The position numbers and the translations under genes are program-made. Shown piece by piece: positions 30,617 through 41,900 of a stretch of DNA of 64,000 nucleotides. The notes beneath the pieces were generated by a model. It was not told where the DNA came from. It saw nothing but the letters and a program-made list of their open reading frames with translations, and made no database searches. Source of the stretch: Janthinobacterium fluminis (GTDB taxonomy: Bacteria; Pseudomonadota; Gammaproteobacteria; Burkholderiales; Burkholderiaceae_D); contig NZ_JAQQXR010000003.1 of NCBI RefSeq assembly GCF_028595325.1, positions 186,001 to 250,000 of the forward strand, written 5' to 3'. How positions within the stretch are numbered: the stretch's first letter is position 1; each line of letters begins with the position of its first letter.

Positions 30617-32086
30617 CTATTGCTGCGCTTCCCGGCGCGCGAGGTCCGCCTTGCCCAGGGTGCCGGCGCTGGCCAGCAGCCGTAGCCGGGCCGAGCGCCA
30701 TTCCGCCAGGCAGCGGATGCGTTCTTGCTGCGCATCGAGCAGCGCGGACTGCGTGTTCAGCATTTCCAGGATGTCCGCCGCGCCCAGGTCGAACTTGCGT
30801 TGGACGCTGCTCAAGGCGCCCTGCGCGGCGTCCAGCCATGCTTGCGACGCCGCCAGGTTCGCCAGGGCCATGCCCGCCTCCGCGTGCGTCTTGACGAGCT
30901 CCATCAAGGTCTGTTGTTTCGCCTCGTCGACTTCGGCTTCTTTTTGTTCGACTTGCGCCTGCGCGCCGCGCACTTTGTAGGTGCGCGCAAAGCCGTCGAA
31001 CAGGGGGATGTTGATGGCCACGCCGATCAGCGTTTCGCGCGTCGACGCCGGCGTCAGTCCCTGGTTGGGGCGGCCGTTCTGGTAGAAATTCGCGGTCAGG
31101 TCGATGCTGGGGCGGCCCTCCGAGCGGCTCGCTTCGACGCGTTCGCGCGCGGCGGCCAGTTGCGCCTGCGCGGCCAGGATGGCCGGGTGCCGCGCCCGCG
31201 TCTGGACCAGCCATTCGTTCAAGTCTTCGCGGAGGCTTGCCACCGTGTCGTTGACGTCTTCGCTCAAGGTCACCGGCGTGTTGGCCGGCAGGCCGAGGGT
31301 GTATACCAGCATCGCGCGGGCCTTCTTGTATTCGCCGTCGGCGCGGCTGGTCCCCAAAGTCGCTTTCGCCAGGGCGCTCGTCGCTTGCAGGGTGTCGCTG
31401 TGCGAGCCGAGGCCGCGTTGCGCGCGGCGCTGCGTCGCCAGCACCGTTTCCTGGGCCAGGGCTTGGCTCTTTTGCCGGGCCTGGAAGGTCGCCAGCGCCG
31501 TTTGCGTGTCGAAGTAGGCGCCGACCGCCGCCGCCAGGGTCTTTTGCAGCACCGCGTCGTGGTTGGCCAGGGCCGCGTCCAGCAGCGCCGCGGCGGAGCG
31601 CTGGTTCGCCGCGCGGCCGCCGAAGTCGAACAGGCGCGAGGAAAAGTTCGCCGATTTGGTGTTGCTTTTCAGGGTGGTGGAGCGGGCTTCGGAGCCGGGG
31701 TAGGCGGTGCGGTCGTTCACCCGGCTCAGGCCGGCGCTCAAGGTGGGCAGGTAGGCGGCCTTGGCCTCGCCCAGGCCGGCCGCCTGCATTTTGATGCCGG
31801 CCCAGGCGCCGTGCACTTGGGCGTTGTGGCACAGGGCCAGGTCGACGGCCGCCGGCAGGGTCAGCGGCGCCGTCGCGTCGTATGCCGGCGGGCACAGCGT
31901 GGCGCCGGCGTCGCCCGGCAGGATGCGCCCGGCGTCCAGGGCGGGCGGCTGCGCGCGCAGGGGATCGCCCAGGTTCAGGGGCGCCGCGAGGCGGTCGAGG
32001 ATGTCGCGCGCATGCGGCGCCCGCATCGGCAGGACGCCCAGGCCGAGGCAGGCCGCGATCAGAACGGCGCTCCGTTTAGCGTTCAT
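30617..32086 (-). CDS. TolC family outer membrane channel of type I secretion
   Basis: The 489-residue protein has a signal peptide (VLIAACLGLGVLPMRAPHA) and the two TolC repeats: residues about 75-270 (ALCHNAQVHGAWAGIKMQAA, LFDFGGRAANQRSA) and 290-480 (IPLFDGFARTYKVRGAQAQV, LGAADILEMLNTQSALLDAQ). It forms the outer membrane channel-tunnel of a type I secretion system. Its start overlaps the HlyD stop by 11 bp, so it completes an ABC-HlyD-TolC export operon that probably serves the two RTX proteins encoded upstream. Confidence 0.93.
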   Translation of the reverse strand: MNAKRSAVLIAACLGLGVLPMRAPHARDILDRLAAPLNLGDPLRAQPPALDAGRILPGDAGATLCPPAYDATAPLTLPAAVDLALCHNAQVHGAWAGIKMQAAGLGEAKAAYLPTLSAGLSRVNDRTAYPGSEARSTTLKSNTKSANFSSRLFDFGGRAANQRSAAALLDAALANHDAVLQKTLAAAVGAYFDTQTALATFQARQKSQALAQETVLATQRRAQRGLGSHSDTLQATSALAKATLGTSRADGEYKKARAMLVYTLGLPANTPVTLSEDVNDTVASLREDLNEWLVQTRARHPAILAAQAQLAAARERVEASRSEGRPSIDLTANFYQNGRPNQGLTPASTRETLIGVAINIPLFDGFARTYKVRGAQAQVEQKEAEVDEAKQQTLMELVKTHAEAGMALANLAASQAWLDAAQGALSSVQRKFDLGAADILEMLNTQSALLDAQQERIRCLAEWRSARLRLLASAGTLGKADLARREAQQ

Positions 32087-33415
32087 GCAGCGCCTCCTTT
32101 TGGTGCTGGACCAGGGGCGACAGGACGTATTCGATCACCCTCCTCGTCCCCGTCCTGATTTCGGCGCTGACCGACATGCCGGCCGACAGGGGCACGGTTT
32201 TGCCGTCGACGACGATGGTGGATTGTTGCAGGGTGATTTTGACGGAGTAGATCAGGCCCTTTTTTTCGTCCTGGATGGCGTCGCGCGAGACGCTGCTGAC
32301 GACGGCGGGTATGGTGCCGTATTTCGTGTACTCGAAGGCGTCGATTTTGATGGCCACGGCCTGCCCCACCTGGACGAAGCCGACGTCCTTGTTTTCCAGC
32401 ACGGCGTCGATTTCCAGCTGGCTGGCGCGCGGCACGATCTGCATCAGCGCCTGCGCGGCCGGCACCACGCCGCCCACCGTGTGGACGTTGAGTTGCTGCA
32501 CGGTGCCGTCGACCGGCGCGGTGAGCCGCAGCAGGCTGCTGCGGGCGCCGGCGCGGCGCGCGTCCTGGCCGCTGGCGGCGGCGACGCGCGCCCCCTCCGT
32601 CAGCGCGTCGTAGGCCTCCTTTCTGGTCTGCGCGATCAGGGCCGCGCGTTCGCTGCGGGCGGCGCCGAGCTGCCCGGCCAGGTCGATGCGCGCCTGCTCT
32701 TTTTCCAGCCAGGCGTGTTCGGCAACGTCGCGGTCGAGCGCCAGCGTTTTGTAGTCGCGGGCGCGCTGCGCCGCCAGCGGCAGCGCCTGGGCGTAGCGGG
32801 CGATTTCGCCGTCGATGTGCGCCAGTTTGGCGCGGAAGCTGGCGTACTGGCCGTCCAGATGCCCTTGCGCCGCCGCGCTGTCGGCGGCGGAGGCGGCGTC
32901 GGGCGCCGCCAGCTTCGGCCGCGTCAGCGTGTCGATGGCGGCAATCAGGGCGCGCGAGCGGGCCATTTGCAGCGCGGCCGTGGTGGCGTCGCCGGCGGCC
33001 TTGTCGCGCTCGGCGTCCGTGCCGCGGCTGTCGAGTTCGATCAGCAGCTCGCCCGCCTTGACGGATTTTCCTTCGTGTACGTGCAAGGCGCTGACGGCGG
33101 CGACGTCGACCGAGGCGATGGTCTTGGTATGGCCGGAGGGGATGATCTTGCCGGCCGCGTTGACGAGAATGTCGACCTTGCCGAAGACGGACCACAGCAG
33201 GACGCAGGCGACGAGGGCCATCAGCACGCGCGCCGTGAGGCGCAGCGAGGACGACACGGGCCTTTCCTGCAGGGCCAGCGCGGCGGGCAGGAATTCCGCC
33301 TCTGCTTCGCTGAGCACGGGGCCGCTCAGCGATGTGCGGATGCGCCAGAAGTGCCGGAACACCTGGCCGTAGTGGCGCAGCAGTTCGCCGTAGGCGGCGA
33401 GGCGGTGTGCGGCGC

Positions 33416-33419
<4 letters not shown>
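32076..33419 (-). CDS. HlyD family type I secretion adaptor
   Basis: From the ATG at 33419, overlapping the ABC stop as ATGA, this 447-residue membrane-fusion protein has a cytoplasmic N-tail, one membrane helix at about 62-80 (LTARVLMALVACVLLWSVFG), a lipoyl-like section (AAGKIIPSGHTKTIASVDVA), a long alpha-hairpin (about 120-285), and a beta-barrel end (VKITLQQSTIVVDGKTVPLS; final RRVIEYVLSPLVQHQKEALH). It links the inner membrane ABC exporter to the TolC channel. The longer open frame to 34379 is antisense noise within the ABC gene. Confidence 0.93.
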
Positions 33420-35593
<2,174 letters not shown>

Positions 35594-35692
35594 CGATTCA
35601 TATCAGAATTCAAAACGCACGGCCAGGCCGAGGCGTGTCAGCCCGGTCTGGCCGTGCGGTGGTGGGCCTAGGTGCGGTGTCTGCTCAGCCGT

Positions 35693-38600
35693 TTAGTGGG
35701 CTGCCGCCAGCAGGATTTGCGTCGCCGGGCCGGCCTGTCCGGACCAGTTCGCCGACGCCGCCGAGGGGATGGCGAATCCGGCCAGGGCTTGCACCAGTTG
35801 CGCCGGGTCGGCCTGCAAGCCGACGCCGCCGAAGCCGCCCTGGTGGACGGCGCCAAGCTGCTTGCCGGAGCGCCAATTCTGCGCCAGCGCCGGCGCCAGG
35901 ATGGTGGCGTAGTTGGCCGGCAGGGTCAGCTGGCCGGCGGGCGGCGGCGTCAGGTTCGCCATCGCCCGCACCAGGTTTTGCACATCGCTGCCCAGCAGGA
36001 CGCGGCCGTCGGCGGTGCGGAATTGCTCGATGCGGGGCGCCGTCTCCCCGTACCAGGCGTTGACGGTGATTTTGTCGCTGGTGCCGATGGTGCTCACTTC
36101 CAGGGCCGTGCCGACCTGGCGGAACCACAGTTGCTCGGCGTCGACGCCGGCCAGGAAGGAGACGACGTCGTGGCTGCCTGCCTCGTTGGCCTCGCCGATG
36201 GTGTCGGCGCCGTCGCCGCGGGCGAAGAGGTAGGTGTCGTCGCCCAGCGCGCCGCCCAGCAGGTCGTCGCCCTTGCCGCCTTGCAGGATGTCGTTGCCGA
36301 GGCCGCCGACAAGGATGTTTCTGATTTCGTTGCCGGTCAGGACATCGTTGAATTTGCTGCCGATGACGCTGGCGAAATTGGCCAGCACGTCGCTGCCGGC
36401 ACGCGCCGTCAGCGGGCCGTTGACGGCGGCGATGGTGGCCGTCACGCCGGTGGCGGAGCCGACGTAGTTGGCCGAGTTGCCCGTCCCCGCGCCGTCGAGC
36501 ACGTTGCCGCCGGCGACGTCGACGCGAAAGACGTTGTTGGTGTAGGCGCTGCCCGTCACGGTCAGGCCGGCGGCGCTGATGTGCACGTTCTCGACATTGT
36601 CGGCCACGGTGTAATTGACGCTGGTATAGACGGTATCGTTGCCGCCGTTGCCCAGTTCGGCGATGAAGTCGCCGCTATGGTTGACGTAGTAGGTGTCGTC
36701 GCCGCCCAGGCCCTCCATCAGGTCGGCGCCGGCGCTGCCGTTGATGACGTCGGCGTTCGCCGTGCCGACGAAGTGTTGCCCGGTCGGCTGGGTCGGACCG
36801 TTGAAGTGCCAGGCTTGGACAAACGTCGGCGCCAGGATGGTGGCGTAGTTGGCCGGCAGGGTCAACTGGCCGAGCGGCGGCGGCGTCAGGTTCGCCATCG
36901 CCAGCACCAGCGTCTGCACATCGGCGCCGCGCATGACGTGGCCGGCGGCGGTGCGGAATTCCGCGATGGTGGGTGTGGCCGCATCCCAGGAACGTATGGT
37001 GATTTTGTCCGTGGTGCCAATGGTGCTCACTTCCAGGTCCGCGCCCACCTGGCGGAACCACAGTTGCTCGGCGTTGACGCCGGCCAGGAAGGCGATGGAA
37101 TTGTGGCTGGTTTCAGTGCTGGTATCGCCGATGATGTCGGCGCCGTCGCCGCGGGCGAAGACATAGGTGTCGTCGCCCAGCGCGCCGACGAGGAAATCGT
37201 TGCCCTTGCCGCCTTGCAGGGTGTCGTTGCCGTAGCCGCCGGCCAGGGTGTTGTTGCGCTCATTGCCGACCAGGATGTCGTCGAAGGCGCTGCCTTCCAC
37301 GCTGGCGAAATTGACCAGGACGTCGCTGCCCGGGCGCGCCGCCAGCGGGCCGTCGACGGGGGCGATGGTCGCCGTCACGCCGGCCTTGGAGCCGGTGTAA
37401 TTGGCCGAGTTGTACGCCCCGCCGCCGCGCAGCAGGTTGCCGCCGGCGACGTCGACGTAGAACATGTTGTTGTTGCTGGCGTTGTTAGTCACGCTCAGGC
37501 CGGCGGCGCTGATGTGCACCTCTTCGATGTTGTCGGCCACGGTGTAATCGACTTGCGTATAGACGGTGTCGCGTCCGCCGCCGCCGGCCAGTTCGATGAC
37601 GACGTCGCCGCCATGGTTGACGTAGTAGGTGTCGTCGCCGTCCAGGCCCACCATCACGTCGGCGCCCGCGGTGCCGTTGATGATGTCGGGGTTGGCCGTG
37701 CCGACGAAGCGTCCGTCGGTCGGCTGGGTCGGGCCGGTGATGCGCCAGTTCTGCGCCAGCGCCGGCGCCAGGATGGTGGCGTAGTTGGCCGGCAGGGTCA
37801 GCTGGCCGGCGGGTGGCGGCGTCAGGCTCGCCATCGCCTGCACCAGGTTTTGCACATCGCGGCCCAGCAGGACGCGGCCGTCGGCGGTGCGGAATTGCTC
37901 GATGCGGGGCGCCGCTCCTCCATACCAGGCGTTGATGGTGATTTTGTCGCTGGTGCCGATGGTGCTCACTTCCAGGGCCGTGCCCACTTGGCGGAACCAC
38001 AGTTGCTCGGCGTTGACGCCGGCCAGGAAGGAGACGACGTCGTGGCTGCTTGCCTCGTCGACATCGGAGATGGTGTCGGCGCCGTCGCCGCGGGCGAAGA
38101 GGTAGGTGTCGTCGCCCAGCGCGCCGATCAGCAGATCGTCGCCCTTGCCGCCTTGCAGGATGTCGTTGCCGAGGCCGCCGACAAGGGCGTTTCTTATTTC
38201 GTTGCCGGTCAGGACATCGTTGAATTTGCTGCCGACGACGCTGGCGAAATTGGCCAGCACGTCGCTGCCGGCACGCGCCGTCAGCGGGCCGTTGACGGCG
38301 GCGATGGTGGCCGTCACGCCGGTGGCGGAGCCGGCGTAGTTGGCCGAGTTGCCCGTCCCCGCGCCGTCGAGCACGTTGCCGCCGGCGACGTCGACGTGAA
38401 AGACGTTGCTGGTGCTGGCGCTGCCCGTCACGGTCAGGCCGGCGGCGCTGATGTGCACGTTTTCGACATTGTCGGCCACGGTGTAATTGACGCTGGTATA
38501 GACGGTGTCGCGCCCGCCGTCGGCCAGTTCGACGATGACGTCGCCGCTATGGTTGACATAGTAGGTGTCGTCGCCGCCCAGGCCCTCCAGCACGTCGGCG

Positions 38601-38779
38601 CCGGCGCTGCCGTTGAGGACGTCCGCGTTCGCCGTGCCGACGAAGCGCTGCGCCGCGGCCGCCGCATAGGCCGACATATTTTCCGCCGCCGCCAAACCGT
38701 TCAGGTAGGCTTCGATGGCGGAAGCGCCGCCGTCTGCGGATGGGGTTGCGGAGGTTTCAGATTCAAATTTTTTAGTCAT
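35693..38779 (-). CDS. RTX calcium-binding protein with three tandem ~310-residue modules
   Basis: The 1028-residue, strongly acidic protein has no Sec signal; export would use a C-terminal signal. After ~45 residues it holds three modules starting near residues 46, 356 and 669 (DNA about 38642, 37711 and 36773). Each has FVGTANADVLNGSAGADVLE, then DDTYYVNHSGD, then nonapeptide lines (GGLGNDILQGGKGDD) and ends with LVQAMASLTPPPAGQLTLPA. RTX lines fold on Ca2+ after secretion. Modules 1 and 3 are nearly identical even in DNA; module 2 has diverged. The end, WSGQAGPATQILLAAAH, matches the other RTX protein. The role is unknown: matrix, S-layer-like or adhesin. Confidence 0.9.
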   Translation of the reverse strand: MTKKFESETSATPSADGGASAIEAYLNGLAAAENMSAYAAAAAQRFVGTANADVLNGSAGADVLEGLGGDDTYYVNHSGDVIVELADGGRDTVYTSVNYTVADNVENVHISAAGLTVTGSASTSNVFHVDVAGGNVLDGAGTGNSANYAGSATGVTATIAAVNGPLTARAGSDVLANFASVVGSKFNDVLTGNEIRNALVGGLGNDILQGGKGDDLLIGALGDDTYLFARGDGADTISDVDEASSHDVVSFLAGVNAEQLWFRQVGTALEVSTIGTSDKITINAWYGGAAPRIEQFRTADGRVLLGRDVQNLVQAMASLTPPPAGQLTLPANYATILAPALAQNWRITGPTQPTDGRFVGTANPDIINGTAGADVMVGLDGDDTYYVNHGGDVVIELAGGGGRDTVYTQVDYTVADNIEEVHISAAGLSVTNNASNNNMFYVDVAGGNLLRGGGAYNSANYTGSKAGVTATIAPVDGPLAARPGSDVLVNFASVEGSAFDDILVGNERNNTLAGGYGNDTLQGGKGNDFLVGALGDDTYVFARGDGADIIGDTSTETSHNSIAFLAGVNAEQLWFRQVGADLEVSTIGTTDKITIRSWDAATPTIAEFRTAAGHVMRGADVQTLVLAMANLTPPPLGQLTLPANYATILAPTFVQAWHFNGPTQPTGQHFVGTANADVINGSAGADLMEGLGGDDTYYVNHSGDFIAELGNGGNDTVYTSVNYTVADNVENVHISAAGLTVTGSAYTNNVFRVDVAGGNVLDGAGTGNSANYVGSATGVTATIAAVNGPLTARAGSDVLANFASVIGSKFNDVLTGNEIRNILVGGLGNDILQGGKGDDLLGGALGDDTYLFARGDGADTIGEANEAGSHDVVSFLAGVDAEQLWFRQVGTALEVSTIGTSDKITVNAWYGETAPRIEQFRTADGRVLLGSDVQNLVRAMANLTPPPAGQLTLPANYATILAPALAQNWRSGKQLGAVHQGGFGGVGLQADPAQLVQALAGFAIPSAASANWSGQAGPATQILLAAAH

Positions 38780-38931
38780 GTTGCAGTTCCCTGTCGTTGA
38801 GCTTAAAAAAAATCAATAATGAATATGTCGGCGCAAGCTGACATGAAGGGCGCGTTTGGCGCATGGGCCGTGACATACCGCCACGGCCCATGCACCTCTT
38901 AGAGACTGTTACATCGGGGTAGAACTACCAT

Positions 38932-38949
38932 TTGTCATGCAAATGTCAT
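38932..38949 (+). promoter_or_regulatory. PhoB-box-like direct repeat upstream of RTX gene 1
   Basis: TTGTCAT-GCAA-ATGTCAT is a pair of 7-bp repeats with 4-bp spacing (11-bp period), as in the Pho box (CTGTCAT-N4-CTGTCAT). It lies 153 bp upstream of the RTX start at 38779, inside the gap 38780-38975. A 31-bp block including it (38926-38956) recurs upstream of the other RTX gene with 27 matches. The repeat is on the strand opposite to the gene. Confidence 0.5.
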
Positions 38950-38975
38950 GAAGTCACCCGCTTCTTCCGCGACGC

Positions 38976-41900
38976 TCAGCAGGCCGCCGCCAGCAAGATC
39001 TGTTCCGCCGCCCTGGGGTGACCGGACCAGCCGGCCGGCGCCGCCGAAGGGGGGGCGAATCCGGCCATGGCTTGCACCAGTTGCTCGACGTGGGCGCGCG
39101 CCCCGCCGCCGGCAAGCCCGGCCGGCCCGGATGGCGCGTCGCCGTCCGCGTACCAGTGCGCCGCCTGGAGAGACTGCGGCCCGAACGCGTAGTTGGCCCG
39201 CAGATCATTCGGCAGCGTGGGAATGGAGCTGACGGCTTCCGTCGTGCCCTTGCTGTCGAGATAACTGACCTTCACGGAGAATTTCTGCGTGAGTTGATTC
39301 GGCGTGAGCGTATAGTTGGCGGTACTGGGCCAGTCCAGCGCGAGGTTATCGGCATACCATTGATAGCGCACGGCGCCCATGCCGTCCTGGTCGTTGAGGG
39401 TATGCACGGCAGTCAGTGTCTGCTGGCTGGTGCGCAGAAGCTGTACCGATCCCGTCGGCTGGTTGTTGAGCTGCCACAGCATCGTGATGGTCGGATCGAG
39501 GGCCGTGTGGTAGTCGACGGGCAGGTGCTGCTGGCCGGACGGCGGCGGCGCCAGGTTTGCCATCGCCTGCACCAGGCTCTGTACGTAGTACCCTGGCAGC
39601 GTATAGCCGTCGGCCGTGCGGAACTCTTCGACGATAGGCCATTTTTCCGAATACCAGCCATTCACCATTATCTTGTCGTCGGTGCCGATGATGCTCACTT
39701 CCAGGGCCATGCCCACTTGCCTGAACCAGAGTTGATGGCGTTGCACCCCCGCCATGAAGGAAATGATGTCGTGGCTGTCGTCTTTGCCGTTTTCGTTGAG
39801 CATGTCGGCGCCGTCGCCGCGGGCAAAGATATAGGTGTCGTCGCCGGGGCCACCCACCAACACATCGTTACCTTTGCCGCCTTGCAAGACATCATTGCCG
39901 GCGCCGCCGATGATGCTGTTTTTGGCTTCATTACCAGTCAACACATCGGCGAATTTGCTGCCGATAATGGTCAAGAAGTTAGACAGCAGATCGCCGCCGG
40001 GTTGCGGGGGGCGCGGCTGATTGGCGGACACGAGCGTCGCCGTCACGCCGGTTTTGGCGTTCATGTAATTGACCACATTGCCCCCTCCGCCGCCGTCGAG
40101 GACGTTGTTGCCGCTGGCGTTGACGTAAAAAATGTTGTGGACCGCGTTGCCGGTAACCGTCAGGCCGGCGGCGCCGATGCGGACTTCCTCGATGTTGTCG
40201 CCCAAGGCATAATTCACCAAGGTGTAGACGGTATCGCGTCCACCGTCGGCCAATTCGGTGACGACGTCGCCGGCGTGGTTGACGTGATAGACATCGTCGC
40301 CCGCCAGACCTTCCATCCGGTCCGCGCCGGCGCTGCCGGTGATGAGGTCGGCGTTCGCCGTGCCGACGAAGCGGTCCGGGTCCGTCACCGCCGTCGTGGG
40401 CCGGCTCGACACGCTTTCGGCCGCGCCGAAATTGTCCACATAGCTGGCCGTGACGTGGATCGCCTTGTCGACCTGGTCCTGGCCCAGGCTCAGGCTGGCG
40501 TTGACGGCGCCGGCGATGGCCGCGCCATCGGCATACCATTGATAGCGGATCGCGCCGAGGCCGTCCGCGTCGGCGAGGGAATGGACTGCGCTCAAGGTCT
40601 GTCCGTAGCGCGGCGTGCCGTCGATGCTGACGGCGCCGGTCGGCGCGTCGTTGACATTGGCGACGCCCGCCGACAGGACGGAGCCCGCCGATTCGGCCGC
40701 GCCGAAGCCGTCGGTGTAGGCGGCCTTCACGCGGATGTTCTTGCCCACCAGCGCCTGCGTCAGGGCGAGGCTGTCGCCGTTGGCACCGGCGATGGCGACC
40801 TCGTTGGCATACCATTGATAGGTGAGCGTGCCCATGCCGTCGGCATCGGCCAGGCTGCTGCGCACCCGCAGGACGTCGCCCTGCTTCAGCGGGCTGCCGG
40901 CCGCCACCTCGGCATCGCCGAGCAGCAGGCTGAGCGTGCCGCTGACCGGCTTGTTGGGGTGGAGCACGGCGGCGGTGGGGCTGGATTGGCGCGATTCCAG
41001 TATGCCCAAGCCGTCCGTGTAACTGGCCCTGACGGTGACGCGCTTGTTCGCCTGCGCGGCCGCAAGCGTCAGGCTGGCCGAGGCCGCGCCGGCAATCGCC
41101 ACGCCGTCGGCATACCACTGGTAGGCCACGGCGCCCAGGCCGTCGGCGTCGCTCAGGTTGTGCGAGGCGGTCAGCGTCTGCCCTTCGACGGCCAGGCCGG
41201 CGATGGTGACGGAACCGGCCGGGCTGTTGTTTATCTTGCTCACCGCCGCCGTGCTGATCGAACGCACGGATTCGGGCGTGCCGAAGCCATCGGTGTAGCG
41301 CAGCACGACGCTGATGTGTTTGCCCACATGCTCCTTGGTGGGCGCGTAACTGCCGGCCGTGGCGCCGGCGATCGCGACATCGTCGGCGTACCATTGATAT
41401 TGCATCGCGCCCAGGCCGTCCGCGTCGGCGAGGCTATGCGCGGCGGTCAGGACGTTGCCCTGCATCAGTGCGCTGGAGGCCGACAGCACGCTGCCGTCCA
41501 GCAGCAGGCTGACCGCGCCGGTGGGCGCGCTGTTCAGCACCGGCATGACCTTGCGGCTGCCGTCGGCAAACTCGACTTGCTCGATCCGCTCGCCCACGCC
41601 GGCGTACTGGTTGTGCACGGTGATGGTTTCGTTTGTCGAGATGACCGTGACGAGCAAATCGTTGCCGCTGCGGGCGTAGCGAACGTCTTGCGCGCCGACA
41701 TTGGCGAGGCGCAGCACGTCGAGGTTGTTGGCCGTCGCATCTTGATCCCAGACGAGGTCGTTGCCGTCGCCTTTGCGCCAGACATAGGTATCGTTGCCGG
41801 CGCTGCCCTCCAGCGCGTCATAGCCCCTGCCGCCTTCGAGCACATTGTTGCGGCCGTCGCCGACCAGCCGGTCGCGGTAGGCGGAGCCGAGCAGGTGCTC

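Noticed and set aside
35693..38779. CRISPR-like or satellite repeat reading of the regularly spaced repeats
   Set aside because: The periodicity comes from coding modules of ~930 bp with conserved protein sequence; there are no short identical repeats with unique spacers.
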